From: UBA6921 sp031363085
GTDB taxonomy: Bacteria; Pseudomonadota; Gammaproteobacteria; SG8-11
NCBI GenBank assembly: GCA_031363085.1
Contig: JANLTU010000194.1
Coordinates: forward strand, 1 to 63,859
Reading direction: 5' to 3'
DNA length: 63,859 nt
Part shown: one piece after another, positions 8,632 through 17,867 of the stretch
How the letters are laid out: every line of letters begins with the position of its first letter
Numbering within the stretch: position 1 is the stretch's first letter
Position numbers and translations under genes: made by a program
The notes under the pieces: generated by a model
What the model was told of the DNA's origin: nothing
Databases searched by the model: none
What the model saw: only the letters and a program-made list of their open reading frames with translations

Positions 8632-9492
8632 TCACGCGTGCCGATCGAGCGCTGTCTCAATCAAACGTAGAAATCCAGTTTCGTCGGTGACCTTAGCCAC
8701 TTCGTCGGTGGTGACGGTGTAGCCATGTTCGCGGGCAATCGCCTCGTAACGCGGAATGCGCGAGTAAAACAGGCGCGGGAACATCCAGCGCACGAACTCG
8801 TCGGGCTCGATCAACGCGACGTACTGGATTTCTTTTTCGGCCATATACAACGCGAGTTGTTCGTCCAGAAATGCTTCGCGGTAGTACAGCGGTTTAGGGT
8901 CTTCGACCGCGCGCCGGATCAGCGCCTGCTCGTCGTTTTTTGTGGCCTGAATGTACAGCACCAGGGTGTGCTTGCTGACGATGTCGATGGTCTGCGGGTC
9001 GTCGAGTTCGCATACGCTGCCGCCGGCATCGTTGACGAAATGCGGGTAACCGTAAATCTCCTGTGCCTTGCGAATGAATTCCGGCACGTCGCGCATCGCG
9101 GCAATTTCGGCGACGCGATGCAATTCTTGCCGATGCTTGAATTCCGCCAGCCCCAAGCCGCCGCGCTCGGGATTACCGAGTTTGCCGAGGAAGCTCGACA
9201 CTGGTTTGAGATTGTCGACGGACAGATTGTTGCGGATATAAATCGAGTCGGTGCGCAGCAGGTCGCGCAAAAACGGAATGTGCATGATCTTCTGCTTGAT
9301 ATTGTCAAGAATCGCTTCGTCGAGGTAGCGCGTGCCGATGCGGTAGTCGCCGGAGAAGTGAAACCAGTGACTGCGGCGCAGCATCATCGCCAGCCGCGTT
9401 TTGCCGACGCCCGACATGCCCAGCAAGGTGATGCAACGGTTATCCCAGTCGCGGAATTCTTTGGCACTCAATCTCACGCTTAGCTCCTGCAT
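8632..9492 (-). CDS. P-loop ATPase of unknown role
   Basis: The protein has 286 residues with a Walker A motif GMSGVGKT near residues 25-32. The rest shows no membrane segment or signal peptide, so it is cytosolic. The remainder resembles nucleoside/adenylate-kinase-type P-loop proteins in size, but I cannot name the family. The ATG at 9492 overlaps its own Shine-Dalgarno-like sequence: AGGAG lies inside the first codons, 6 bases before a GTG at 9477. The GTG (VRLSAKEF...) may be the real start, giving 281 residues. The gene is divergent from the PilZ gene at 9564. Confidence 0.75.
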   Translation of the reverse strand: MQELSVRLSAKEFRDWDNRCITLLGMSGVGKTRLAMMLRRSHWFHFSGDYRIGTRYLDEAILDNIKQKIMHIPFLRDLLRTDSIYIRNNLSVDNLKPVSSFLGKLGNPERGGLGLAEFKHRQELHRVAEIAAMRDVPEFIRKAQEIYGYPHFVNDAGGSVCELDDPQTIDIVSKHTLVLYIQATKNDEQALIRRAVEDPKPLYYREAFLDEQLALYMAEKEIQYVALIEPDEFVRWMFPRLFYSRIPRYEAIAREHGYTVTTDEVAKVTDETGFLRLIETALDRHA

Positions 9493-9563
9493 TTGTCGAT
9501 GGCAAGAATTCTAGCGGAATGCCGATAGAGTTACAGTCGAGTTGACGCGCCGCGAGGATTTTT

Positions 9564-9914
9564 ATGGTCGATGAACAACGCCGTTTCAAACGCATTCCCT
9601 TCGACATGCCGGGGCGCATTGTCAGCACCATCACTGTGCGCGTGCTCGATGTTTCGCTCAAAGGCGCACTGATCGTCAAGCCGCCCAAGTGGAAAGGCAG
9701 CCGGGGCGACGCGCTCGCCATCGAGATTCCGCTCGACAGCGGCGAGTCGGTGATCCGCATGGACACGCGCGTCGCACATGTTGAAACCGAGCGCATCGGC
9801 CTCGTCTGCGAACACATCGACCTGGACAGCATCACGCACTTGCGCCGGCTGGTGGAACTCAACCTGGGCAACGACGAATTGCTGCATCGCGAGCTGGCGG
9901 AACTGGGGCAGTAA
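9564..9914 (+). CDS. PilZ-domain cyclic-di-GMP receptor
   Basis: This is a stand-alone PilZ domain of 116 residues. The two c-di-GMP binding motifs are visible: RxxxR as RRFKR at residues 6-10, and DxSxxG as DVSLKG at residues 29-34. Proteins of this type bind c-di-GMP and act on motility, adhesion or polysaccharide machinery. The partner cannot be told from this locus. GAGG lies 7 bases before the ATG. It is convergent with the next gene, ending 17 bases from it. Confidence 0.9.
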   Translation: MVDEQRRFKRIPFDMPGRIVSTITVRVLDVSLKGALIVKPPKWKGSRGDALAIEIPLDSGESVIRMDTRVAHVETERIGLVCEHIDLDSITHLRRLVELNLGNDELLHRELAELGQ

Positions 9915-9931
9915 TCCGGCCGCCAGGGGCA

Positions 9932-10441
9932 TCAGATCGACTGCTTCAAATTGTTGAGTACTTTCTTTTCCGCTGCCGCCGCGTTGTCGAAGCGCACTTC
10001 GAAAATAAAACCGGCACCCATGCGCAAGTCGATGGTGTTGTGTTCGTCGTTCCATTCCACGTGCCGCACCGGCAACCCCATCACCTGATCTTCGTAACTG
10101 CGTGCAGGCTCACCGTGTTGCTTTTTTAAATCAGCCATGAGCGACGTGTAAAACTCCGGCTGGGTGAGATTGCGGTGATAGATGGTGAAAATCTTGTACA
10201 GCTTGCCGCGAAAAAAATAGAATTCGCGATGACGCTTGCCGTCGCTGGCCTGTGAGTAAACTTCCGGATTGGTCTCGGTATGTTCGGAATAGCCGTAGCC
10301 ATGCCCAAGCTCGACTTTTTGCGCCGGCGTCTGCTTGAGCAACTCATCGACGCTCATTCCCCAACGAAATGCGTCGATACCGCTCGGCAATGCGCTGGCT
10401 GCCAACAGCAACGCGGCAAGTGCTGAAAATTTAAAGACCAT
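9932..10441 (-). CDS. Periplasmic protein of unknown function
   Basis: This 169-residue protein has an N-terminal hydrophobic signal sequence (MVFKFSALAALLLAASA) with likely cleavage near IDA. The mature domain begins with FRWGMSVDELLKQ. This resembles the W-G-M/T-S-x-x-E motif common at the start of small periplasmic proteins that compare ‘expected’ and observed values (DUF-type, no known function). The start is well supported: GGAGGATGT precedes the ATG. It stands alone between convergent and divergent neighbours. Confidence 0.75.
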   Translation of the reverse strand: MVFKFSALAALLLAASALPSGIDAFRWGMSVDELLKQTPAQKVELGHGYGYSEHTETNPEVYSQASDGKRHREFYFFRGKLYKIFTIYHRNLTQPEFYTSLMADLKKQHGEPARSYEDQVMGLPVRHVEWNDEHNTIDLRMGAGFIFEVRFDNAAAAEKKVLNNLKQSI

Positions 10442-10581
10442 ACATCCTCCTTGGATTTTCTGGTTTTCCGGTTCCCATCATAAAGTGCGTACGACGCTCA
10501 AACCACCTCGGCTTCAACAATGTTTTTTCCGGCACGCGACGCGCTAAAATGCCTGCCTACGATTTCTCAAGGAGCACTCCC

Positions 10582-11172
10582 ATGGCGCAAACCCCTTCGA
10601 CAATGCTGGACCTGGGCACCACCGCCCCGGATTTTCGACTACCGGATGTCAGCGGCAAGCAGATCGGCCGCGACGATTTTAAATCCGCCTCCGCGCTGCT
10701 GGTGATGTTCGTCTGCAATCATTGCCCATACGTGAAACGCATTCAGGCGGGGCTAGTGCGGTTGGCGAAAGATTATCAAGCCAAAGGCGTGGCGGTTGTT
10801 GCGATTAGCAGCAACGACGCCGAAAAATATCCGGACGACGGCCCGGTAAAAATGCAGGACGAAGCACGCGCCGCCGGTTACACCTTTCCGTATTTGTACG
10901 ACGCAACCCAGGCTGTGGCCAAAGCCTACCGCGCCGCATGCACGCCGGACTTCTTTGTGTTCGACAAAAATTTCAAGCTCGCCTATCGCGGCCAGTTCGA
11001 TACGGCGCGCCCCAGCAACGCCGAGCCGGCCACCGGCAAGGACATGCGCGCGGCGCTCGATGCCTTGCTCGCTGGTCGTGCGCCGTCGCTCGATCAGGTG
11101 CCCAGTGTGGGCTGCAATATCAAATGGAAACCGGGCAATGAGCCGGAGTATTTTTCGGTGGTTAAAAAATAG
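10582..11172 (+). CDS. Thioredoxin-fold (AhpC/TSA-like) protein
   Basis: This 196-residue cytosolic protein has the peroxiredoxin/thioredoxin fold: PDFRLPDVSGK at the start, the active-site segment CNHCPYVKR (a CxxC motif at the helix start), and a cis-proline region ACTPDFFVFD. It belongs to the ‘thioredoxin family protein’ group with CNHCPY, probably a thiol reductase or peroxiredoxin-like enzyme. The start at 10582 is preferred over the upstream ATG at 10549, because AAGGAG lies 8 bases before it. The dusA gene follows. Confidence 0.88.
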   Translation: MAQTPSTMLDLGTTAPDFRLPDVSGKQIGRDDFKSASALLVMFVCNHCPYVKRIQAGLVRLAKDYQAKGVAVVAISSNDAEKYPDDGPVKMQDEARAAGYTFPYLYDATQAVAKAYRAACTPDFFVFDKNFKLAYRGQFDTARPSNAEPATGKDMRAALDALLAGRAPSLDQVPSVGCNIKWKPGNEPEYFSVVKK

Positions 11173-11231
11173 CTCACACCATCTCATCATGCGGTGTGCG
11201 CTATGCGCACTATTCCTTTGATCATTTCAAC

Positions 11232-11250
11232 CGGTGGGCGGTGCCCACTA
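11232..11250. repeat. Second copy of the GGTGGGCGGTGCCCAC palindrome
   Basis: The core matches that at 7770-7791 (GGTGGGCGGTGCCCAC). It lies in the leader just upstream of the dusA start, which argues for the start at 11262. Confidence 0.5.
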
Positions 11251-11261
11251 CATCCAAGCAT

Positions 11262-12239
11262 ATGCCTTCTCCCCACCGCTTCTGCATCGCGCCGATGATG
11301 GACTACAGTGATCGGCACTACCGCTATTTCATGCGGTTGCTGTCGCGGCGCGCGCGCCTCTACAGCGAAATGGTCACGACCGGCGCCATCCTGCACGGCG
11401 ACCGCGAATCTCTGTTGGGCTTCAGCGCGCCAGAGCACCCGGTAGCGCTGCAATTGGGCGGCAGCGTGCCCGCCGAGTTGGCGCACGCGGCACGCATCGG
11501 CGCGGACTACGGCTACGACGAAATTAATCTGAATGTCGGCTGCCCCAGTGACCGCGTGCAAACCGGCCGTTTCGGCGCGTGCCTGATGGCCGAACCACAA
11601 CTGGTTGCCGAGGGCGTGGCGGCGATGCGTGCCGCCGTCGCGGTGCCGGTCACCGTGAAAACGCGCATCGGCATCGACACACGTGACTCGTACGCAGAGC
11701 TGTGCCATTTCATCGCCACCGTGGCGGGCGCGGGTTGTGACACTTTCATCATCCACGCGCGCAAAGCTTGGTTGCAGGGGCTGAGTCCCAAACAGAACCG
11801 CGAGATTCCGCCCTTGCGTTACGACGTGGCCTACCAACTCAAGCGCGACTTTCCGCACTTGAGCATCGTCATCAACGGCGGGATTGTGTCGCTGGAAAGC
11901 GCGCTGGAACACTTGCCGCGAGTCGACGGCGTGATGCTCGGCCGCGCGGCGATCCACGATTCGTATGTGGTGGCGCAGGCGGATCACCTGCTGTTCGGCG
12001 ACGCGCATCCCGTGCCCAGTCGCGCCGAGCTGGCGGAACGTTACCTTCCATACATCGAGCAACAACGGGCACTGGGTATCCGCCTGCCCACGCTGACGCG
12101 CCATCTGCTGAGCCTGTTGCACGGCTGTCCGGGGGCGCGCGCGTGGCGACGCTATCTGAGCGAACACGCATACAAAACCGGTGCTGGCAGTGAAGTGGTG
12201 CGTGCTGCGCTTGCGTTATCGAACCGCGACACCGCCTGA
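11262..12239 (+). CDS. dusA: tRNA-dihydrouridine(20/20a) synthase
   Basis: DusA reduces uridine to dihydrouridine at positions 20/20a of tRNA D-loops using FMN and NADPH. The protein has 325 residues from ATG 11262. It shows IAPMMDYSDRHYR at the N-terminus (FMN barrel entry), NLNVGCPSDRVQ and the catalytic cysteine in GRFGACLM, then KTRIGID, HARKAWLQGLSPK and INGGI. All are typical of DusA rather than DusB or DusC. The frame is open to 11196, but residues before MPSPHRF read through a palindromic repeat and do not look coding. A REP palindrome follows. Confidence 0.96.
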   Translation: MPSPHRFCIAPMMDYSDRHYRYFMRLLSRRARLYSEMVTTGAILHGDRESLLGFSAPEHPVALQLGGSVPAELAHAARIGADYGYDEINLNVGCPSDRVQTGRFGACLMAEPQLVAEGVAAMRAAVAVPVTVKTRIGIDTRDSYAELCHFIATVAGAGCDTFIIHARKAWLQGLSPKQNREIPPLRYDVAYQLKRDFPHLSIVINGGIVSLESALEHLPRVDGVMLGRAAIHDSYVVAQADHLLFGDAHPVPSRAELAERYLPYIEQQRALGIRLPTLTRHLLSLLHGCPGARAWRRYLSEHAYKTGAGSEVVRAALALSNRDTA

Positions 12240-12280
12240 TCCCGATTTAAATCAATACGCCCTGCGGCGCTTTCTTCTGC

Positions 12281-12350
12281 GTAGGAGCGGCGATGCCGAC
12301 GCGATAGTCTCGGGTTCCACATGCCTTTGCGGCGGGGGTGGCGCTCCTAC
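12281..12350. repeat. REP-type inverted repeat
   Basis: The sequence begins GTAGGAGCGGCGATGCC and ends GGCGCTCCTAC, so the ends are inverted repeats of about 10 bases with GC-rich imperfect arms. This is the hallmark of Pseudomonas-type REP elements (GTAGGAGC...GCTCCTAC), which are moved by RAYT transposases. It sits between dusA and the convergent J-domain gene and may act as a transcript end. Confidence 0.8.
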
Positions 12351-12386
12351 AAAAATAGCTCTTCATCGTCGAGCAAGGCTGCGTGT

Positions 12387-12983
12387 CTATCCGGCATTGC
12401 GCTCGCCCAGCAACGCCGTCAGTGCCGCATTAATTTCTTGCACGCGTTGTTCGCTGCCGCCGCGATCCGGGTGATGCTGCATCGCCAGGCGCCGCCAAGT
12501 TTGCTTGATGGTCACGTCATCGACCGGGTCGTTCAAGCCCAGCACGCCCAGAGCCTGCGCGCGTTGCTCGCGCGAGCCGCAGCGGCTCCAGAATTTTCCC
12601 AGCAGCGCCTCCACATCGCCTGCGCGGGTGTCGTGCAGATGCCGCAGGTCCAGATAGTAGTCACGCAGCGGATCGCGCCGACTGGGCAGATCGGAATTCT
12701 GCGCTTGATACGGACGCAGTTGAATGCACAAGGCATTAATGTCAAGTTGCGCCCGATGCTCGCCCCACAGGCGATCACGCAAACGGTATAACCCATAAAA
12801 TAACGCAAAATGCGCACGAAACAAACCCAGCGCCGACCGCCGAGTGGTCTCTTGGTAAGCGGGGAAATTTAATGCGGCGAGTTGATTGAACAGCGCGTAT
12901 TCACTGATACCGTTCGGGTGACGCTCAAGCAATTCCAGCAGTGTAATTTGGAATTGCTCGACCGCGTCATCCGAGCCGGACAT
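12387..12983 (-). CDS. DnaJ-related protein with C-terminal J domain
   Basis: This 198-residue co-chaperone has an N-terminal DnaJ-related region (PF12339-like, with QFQITLLELLERHPNGISE) and a C-terminal J domain. The essential HPD motif is present in AMQHHPDRGG. It should stimulate an Hsp70 (DnaK) ATPase; clients are unknown. There is no signal or membrane segment. The upstream FKBP gene ends with TAGTGATG, so the two genes overlap or touch and are translationally coupled. A GTG at 12986 is an alternative start. The link with a folding isomerase fits a protein-quality role. Confidence 0.9.
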   Translation of the reverse strand: MSGSDDAVEQFQITLLELLERHPNGISEYALFNQLAALNFPAYQETTRRSALGLFRAHFALFYGLYRLRDRLWGEHRAQLDINALCIQLRPYQAQNSDLPSRRDPLRDYYLDLRHLHDTRAGDVEALLGKFWSRCGSREQRAQALGVLGLNDPVDDVTIKQTWRRLAMQHHPDRGGSEQRVQEINAALTALLGERNAG

Positions 12984-12985
12984 CA

Positions 12986-13663
12986 CTATTTTTTGATTTC
13001 GAGCAACTCGACTTCGAACAACAAGGTTTCGTTCGGGCCGATTTGTCCACCGGCGCCGCGCGGACCATAAGCCAGCTTGCCGGGGATCGCCAGTTGATAC
13101 TTGGCGCCTGGGCTCATCAACTGCAAGGCTTCCTGCCAGCCTTGAATCACTTGGTTTGCCTTGAACTCGGCCGGTTCGTTGCGTTTGTACGAGCTGTCAA
13201 ACTCGGTGCCGTTGATTAACGTGCCCTTGTAGTGCACCTTCACCGTGTCGGTGGCCTTGGCCTTGTCGCCGCTGCCCTCTTTAACCACCTTGTACTGCAA
13301 ACCGCTGGCGGTTTCCTGCACGCCCTCTTTCTTCTTGTTCGCGGCCAGATATTCCGCACCCGCCTTTTCGTTCTTTTCGCCGGCGCTGGCGAGTTTTTGC
13401 TGTTGCTTCTGTTGGAAGGATTCCATGGTTTTTTGCATGTCCTCTTGGCTAAGTTGAAGTTTCTTGTCACCGATGACGTCTTTGATCGCACGCGTAATTG
13501 CATCGACGTCAATATCCTTGATGTCGCCGCGCTTCAACGATTGACCGAACTGCACACCGACCGTATAGCTGAATTTCTGCGCATCGGTCGTCAACGGCGC
13601 GTCGGCCGCCTGTGCGCTGAACGCAACGCCGGCGAGTGCCGCCACTACGAATTTACTGTTCAT
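12986..13663 (-). CDS. FKBP-type peptidyl-prolyl isomerase, periplasmic (FkpA/Mip-like)
   Basis: This 225-residue protein has a signal peptide (MNSKFVVAALAGVAFSAQA). A helical dimerisation domain of about 100 residues follows, with a heptad-rich QQKQQQKLASAGEKNEKAG stretch. The C-terminal FKBP domain contains VKVHYKGTLINGTEFDSS, VIQGWQEAL and YGPRGAGGQIGPNETLLFEVELL. This is the FkpA/Mip architecture. It catalyses cis-trans isomerisation of prolyl bonds in the periplasm and acts as a chaperone for envelope proteins. The ATG at 13663 is preferred; the frame is open further upstream to 13690. The J-domain gene follows with a one-base overlap. Confidence 0.95.
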   Translation of the reverse strand: MNSKFVVAALAGVAFSAQAADAPLTTDAQKFSYTVGVQFGQSLKRGDIKDIDVDAITRAIKDVIGDKKLQLSQEDMQKTMESFQQKQQQKLASAGEKNEKAGAEYLAANKKKEGVQETASGLQYKVVKEGSGDKAKATDTVKVHYKGTLINGTEFDSSYKRNEPAEFKANQVIQGWQEALQLMSPGAKYQLAIPGKLAYGPRGAGGQIGPNETLLFEVELLEIKK

Positions 13664-13923
13664 TGCCTGCCTCATGTTGTGTTGTTGCAAACGTTATGCG
13701 CGGCGCATGCAAAAGAACCAATTCCTTTTGGATGTGCGACCTGCCACGCGCCCGGTAAGAAAATCGCCGTTATCTTCCCACATTTTTGTCCGCCCTTGAA
13801 TACGCCGAATTTCAGATGCAGCAGACGACGTCACGAATCGGCGCATGACCTTGGTTTAGAATAGCAAACTTAAACTCGGTATCACTGGCAACATGGAACG
13901 ACGATTCGCCTGCACTGCATGAC

Positions 13924-16221
13924 ATGTGTCCTTCGCCCCCGCCTTTTTCACTCACCAAAAATTTCGCACGCATGCTGCTGTGTGCCGTGCTTGCAGCGAC
14001 CTCGAACGCACACGCCGACGAGGATGCCGTGCCTGAGGCGAATAGCGGGCGCCTGTCCGCGCCGCAAAATCTGATATTGCACGGTATCCAGATCACCGAG
14101 AACAGCGACAACTTCGTCATCGAAATCGAGCTGGGCCAAGCGCTGCATTACGTGCGTCACTTTCCGTTTGCCAGCGGCAGTAGCCTGCAAATTCAGTTAC
14201 AACCGCCGGCGCGCACAACCGCATCCCGTCCGACCGACCCGGGCGCCATAGCGCAGGCAGCGGGCCCACGCGAACGGCTTGACTCGCCGCAGAATCAATC
14301 TTTGCCGCTCACCGACATCATCTATGAAGGCGATGCCGCCGGCGGTCCGTATCTGACCTTGCGCTTCAAGAATAATGTCGAGTTCAGCGTCATCGAAGGC
14401 GCGCACGGCCGCAGCATGCTGATCACCGTGATGAAAAAAGAGCTCGGAAAGTTACGCGCAAAAGCCGAGCGCAACGCGGCTGCCAGCAACGCGGCCCTAT
14501 CGGAATCCGACTTACCCCTGCCTCCAAACGACAAGCTCGACAATTTAATCGACGCCGCGTTGGGCGCCATGGAAAACCGCGATTACAATCGTGCAATCTT
14601 TTTTCTGGCGCAGTTATTACAGTTTCCAACCCACAAGCATTCACAGCTCGCCAAAGAATTGGTCGGCTTGGCGCGTGAACGTCGCGGCGACCTGGACCGC
14701 GCCGCGCTGGAATATCAGGAATACTTGCGCCTGTATCCCGACAGCGAGGGTGCCGAACGCGTGCAACAACGTCTGGCGGCGGTCGAGTTGAACCAAAGAA
14801 ACCCGAGTGCGCCGCTTAACGCCGTCATCAGTGCGCCGTCCGCCGAACTGACCCCGCCACCGCGCCATATCGACACCTATGGATATTTCTCGCAGCGCTA
14901 TATCCAGACGCTGACTGATCGTCCATTGCCGCATCGAATAGAAAACAACGCCACGCTCACGTCCTCGTTGAATGTCACATCGAGCTACAACGACAATCTT
15001 TACGACGGGCGCGCTTTCGTCGGTTTAAGCGATACCCGCACTTTCCAGGGCGCCGGCACGCATCAAAGCAGCGTGCAAACGCTGTATCTCGATCTCGCCG
15101 ACAAAGACAACAAGCGCAACTATTTACTTGGCCGGCAGTCCAGCTACACAGCGGGAATTTTCAGCCGCTACGACGGCGGCTCGGCGAGTTTTGAAGCACT
15201 GCCCAAAACCCAACTCGGCCTCACGTTGGGTGTGCCGCTGGATTTCGCCTACCCGCAATATCGGGTAAATCGCTATTTTTACCGTGTCTTGGTCAACGTG
15301 GGTGCGCCGGCCGACGCATGGTCAGCCGACGGCTATTATCTTGACCAGCAAGCCGACCGCATGACCGACCGGCGCGCTGTCGGCGGTGACTTGCGCTGGT
15401 CGGGCAGCGATTCTTCGCTGTTCAGCACACTCGACTACGACGTCTACTTCCACAAATTGAATATCTTCACGCTCTATGGTGACTGGCGACGCAATGATCC
15501 TACGCACTTCAGCATCAACTACAGTTTGCGACTGTCTCCGTTACTGGCGAGTAGCAATGCGCTAAAAGGTGAAGACGGTAGCCTTGATGACTTCACTTCA
15601 TTTTCAACATTTATTGATTTGCCGAGTGTAACGAATAAACTCATCCGGGATAAAGCGGCGGGGGTGTCTTCATACACACGCTCGCTTACATTGAGCATGA
15701 TCCATACACTAGATGCCAACAATTCAATTAACGCTGATATCAGTATTTACAGTACCGACACCCTAACTCCGGTGCTCTTGGTCGGTCCTAGGCCAGATAA
15801 AAAATACCCAACTTGCGATCACGGTGCTTACTGCACAGCGGCACAGCCCAAATACGGTCCGGATTATTCTTACGCACTGACCTGGACGACAAACAATTAT
15901 TTCACCGCACGCGACTCGCATAGCTGGGGTCTGAATTACAACAATGGCGGCGATTCCAGCGGCCAGTCGCTGTGGATACGTAGCCGCCTGCCCTACGGCG
16001 AAAAATGGTATGTCAGCCCGCGCATGCAACTCGACCGGTCGCATAATGTCACCAGCAATGCGCGCTCACTGCACCCGCTCATCGGCGCAAAAGTCGATTA
16101 CCTGTGGAAAAAAGAAATGAGTCTGGATGCCGAAATCAACTACGAATACTTCAACAGCACCATCCGCAGCGAAGACTATGCACGCCTCACGTTCAATCTC
16201 GGCTACAACGTCAATTTCTGA
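13924..16221 (+). CDS. TPR-containing outer-membrane beta-barrel protein
   Basis: The protein has 765 residues. A signal peptide covers about residues 1-36 (hydrophobic MLLCAVLAATSNAHA). An N-terminal domain resembling an AMIN-type beta domain follows (residues about 45-175). Then come one or two TPR units (about 200-290, with MENRDYNRAIFFLAQLL and LDRAALEYQEYLRLYPDSEGA). From about residue 335 there is a long region of alternating aromatic strands ending LTFNLGYNVNF, with the C-terminal Phe typical of outer-membrane barrels. The function is not known to me. The architecture fits a porin or export channel with periplasmic TPRs, like those used in polysaccharide or type IV pilus-related systems. 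No neighbour in the same operon suggests a substrate. Confidence 0.75.
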   Translation: MCPSPPPFSLTKNFARMLLCAVLAATSNAHADEDAVPEANSGRLSAPQNLILHGIQITENSDNFVIEIELGQALHYVRHFPFASGSSLQIQLQPPARTTASRPTDPGAIAQAAGPRERLDSPQNQSLPLTDIIYEGDAAGGPYLTLRFKNNVEFSVIEGAHGRSMLITVMKKELGKLRAKAERNAAASNAALSESDLPLPPNDKLDNLIDAALGAMENRDYNRAIFFLAQLLQFPTHKHSQLAKELVGLARERRGDLDRAALEYQEYLRLYPDSEGAERVQQRLAAVELNQRNPSAPLNAVISAPSAELTPPPRHIDTYGYFSQRYIQTLTDRPLPHRIENNATLTSSLNVTSSYNDNLYDGRAFVGLSDTRTFQGAGTHQSSVQTLYLDLADKDNKRNYLLGRQSSYTAGIFSRYDGGSASFEALPKTQLGLTLGVPLDFAYPQYRVNRYFYRVLVNVGAPADAWSADGYYLDQQADRMTDRRAVGGDLRWSGSDSSLFSTLDYDVYFHKLNIFTLYGDWRRNDPTHFSINYSLRLSPLLASSNALKGEDGSLDDFTSFSTFIDLPSVTNKLIRDKAAGVSSYTRSLTLSMIHTLDANNSINADISIYSTDTLTPVLLVGPRPDKKYPTCDHGAYCTAAQPKYGPDYSYALTWTTNNYFTARDSHSWGLNYNNGGDSSGQSLWIRSRLPYGEKWYVSPRMQLDRSHNVTSNARSLHPLIGAKVDYLWKKEMSLDAEINYEYFNSTIRSEDYARLTFNLGYNVNF

Positions 16222-16313
16222 GCACACTCGGGCGTGCTCGCCGGCATTGTAAAAACATCGTCCGGTGCCGATAACCGCAGTAGCTTCATTTCATCACAGT
16301 GTGATTCCTGCGC

Positions 16314-16967
16314 ATGGCCGATCAAGAATTCAAACTGCAACCGGGCGACACGCTCCAGCTCACGCTGTTCGGTGACGAGACGCGCCATTTCGTCAAAGTC
16401 ATCGGCTATTTAGCCGGGCAGAGCTTGTTGGTCAGTACGCCGCGGGTAAAAGGTCAAGCCATGCTGCTGCGCGAAAATCAGTTGGTGACGGTGCGCCTGC
16501 TGTCCGGCGGAACGGTCTACGCATTCGAAACGCAAATCCTGCGCGCAAGCCTCACGCCGTATCCGTATCTGCACCTTGTGTATCCCAAAGAATTCGAAAG
16601 CACCGTGGTGCGCAAGGCGCAACGCGCCAGCGCGCACATCATTGCCTCGGTGGAAAACGCCCACGCCGAAGCATCGCAATCCCAACCTGCGCTGATCGTC
16701 AACATGTCCACCGCCGGCGCCATGCTGGAAAGCAAACGCTCGCTGGGCAAAGCCGGTGATGATGTCGTCATCAACGTAAAGCTCATCGTCGGCGAGATCG
16801 AACGCTATGTGTCGGTCGGCGCGCTCATCCGCAACGTGCGGGAGAAAGCCGGCGAGGAACCGGTGGTATTTCAGCACGGTGTCGAGTTTCAATTGTTGTC
16901 AAATGAAGAGCAACTGATCCTGCACGGCTTCGTCTACGAACAGATCGCACTAGGCAACTCCGCGTGA
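16314..16967 (+). CDS. YcgR-like flagellar brake protein (PilZN + PilZ)
   Basis: This 217-residue cytosolic protein has an N-terminal YcgR-N/PilZN domain (residues 1-95) and a PilZ domain. The binding motifs are RKAQR at residues 100-104 and NMSTAG at 130-135 (the NxSxxG variant). When bound to c-di-GMP, YcgR interacts with the flagellar motor and slows it. This fits the chemotaxis genes elsewhere in the window. It sits alone, 92 bases after the beta-barrel gene. Confidence 0.88.
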   Translation: MADQEFKLQPGDTLQLTLFGDETRHFVKVIGYLAGQSLLVSTPRVKGQAMLLRENQLVTVRLLSGGTVYAFETQILRASLTPYPYLHLVYPKEFESTVVRKAQRASAHIIASVENAHAEASQSQPALIVNMSTAGAMLESKRSLGKAGDDVVINVKLIVGEIERYVSVGALIRNVREKAGEEPVVFQHGVEFQLLSNEEQLILHGFVYEQIALGNSA

Positions 16968-17083
16968 ATTCGCGGAATTGATCACCGGTTTTTTCCACGC
17001 GCATCCCTTAGTATTACCCCCAATAACCACTCGCTCAAGCGCGTGCTAATTTTTCATCGTCCGCACACTTCAAGAGAACAACA

Positions 17084-17842
17084 ATGACAAAACAACATTG
17101 CGTACACTTCCAATATTTGCCGATGGGCCTACGCACGCTGTACACCGCAACGTTATTGGTGCTGGGCACCGGTTATTTATTCGCGATGATTTATATTTTC
17201 GAGTCGCATGCGGGTCGCGACGGCGATCCGATGCTGTCGGTCAACGATCTGATCATTGCCTACAGCGGCAGCAAATCCGACACGCGACTTGAATCCGCGC
17301 TCAAAGGTCCGATGAAAAATATGCTGCCCCCGGACGAGCAGCACGAGATCATCGCCTGGGTGCGGCGCGGCGCCAGCAAGGACGACTTCGACGCAAGCGC
17401 CGGAAAAATCATCGCCTCGCGCTGCGAGACCTGCCACAACGGCAGCAATCCGCACATTCCCAACCTGAAAGGCTTTGAGAACGTTAGCAAGGTAGCGCAA
17501 CTTGACCATGGCATGGACATCTTCACGCTGGTGCGCGTGTCGCATATCCACTTGTTCGGCATCACCTTCATATTTTTTATCGTGGGCTCGATTTTCTGCC
17601 ATGCGCACATCAAACCGCTGTGGCTCAAATGCACCATCATTCTGGTGCCGTTCCTGGCGATTTTGTTCGACATCGGCTCTTGGTACTTAACCAAACTGTT
17701 TCCACTCTTCGCCTGGGTGGTGATGATCAGCGGCGTCTTCATGGGTTTGGCGTTCGCCACGCAATGGGGCATTTCGGTCTGGCAAATGTGGTTCTATAAA
17801 TTACCCGATGAATTAGTCAAGAACAATGGTGTTGTATCGTAG
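17084..17842 (+). CDS. Membrane-bound c-type heme protein
   Basis: The 252-residue protein has a first transmembrane helix at about residues 16-38. A periplasmic domain with one c-type heme motif CETCH (residues 114-118) follows, then three further helices (about 158-176, 182-202, 208-230). Histidines in or near the membrane (H154, H156, H173, H175) could bind another heme; that is an inference. It is not a standard oxidase or bc1 subunit. It probably passes electrons between the quinone pool and a soluble cytochrome: the next gene, 25 bases downstream, encodes a small cytochrome c. Confidence 0.75.
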   Translation: MTKQHCVHFQYLPMGLRTLYTATLLVLGTGYLFAMIYIFESHAGRDGDPMLSVNDLIIAYSGSKSDTRLESALKGPMKNMLPPDEQHEIIAWVRRGASKDDFDASAGKIIASRCETCHNGSNPHIPNLKGFENVSKVAQLDHGMDIFTLVRVSHIHLFGITFIFFIVGSIFCHAHIKPLWLKCTIILVPFLAILFDIGSWYLTKLFPLFAWVVMISGVFMGLAFATQWGISVWQMWFYKLPDELVKNNGVVS

Positions 17843-17867
17843 TGGTAATCACAACCGAGGAGTCGTC

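Noticed and set aside
9932..10441. A second secreted effector or lipoprotein of the T6SS
   Set aside because: It is 40 kb from the T6SS genes, and its signal peptide and fold are ordinary for periplasmic proteins.
13664..13690. N-terminal extension of the FKBP protein (MQQHNMRQA)
   Set aside because: MNSKF at 13663 begins a clean signal peptide; the extension is polar and has no better ribosome site.
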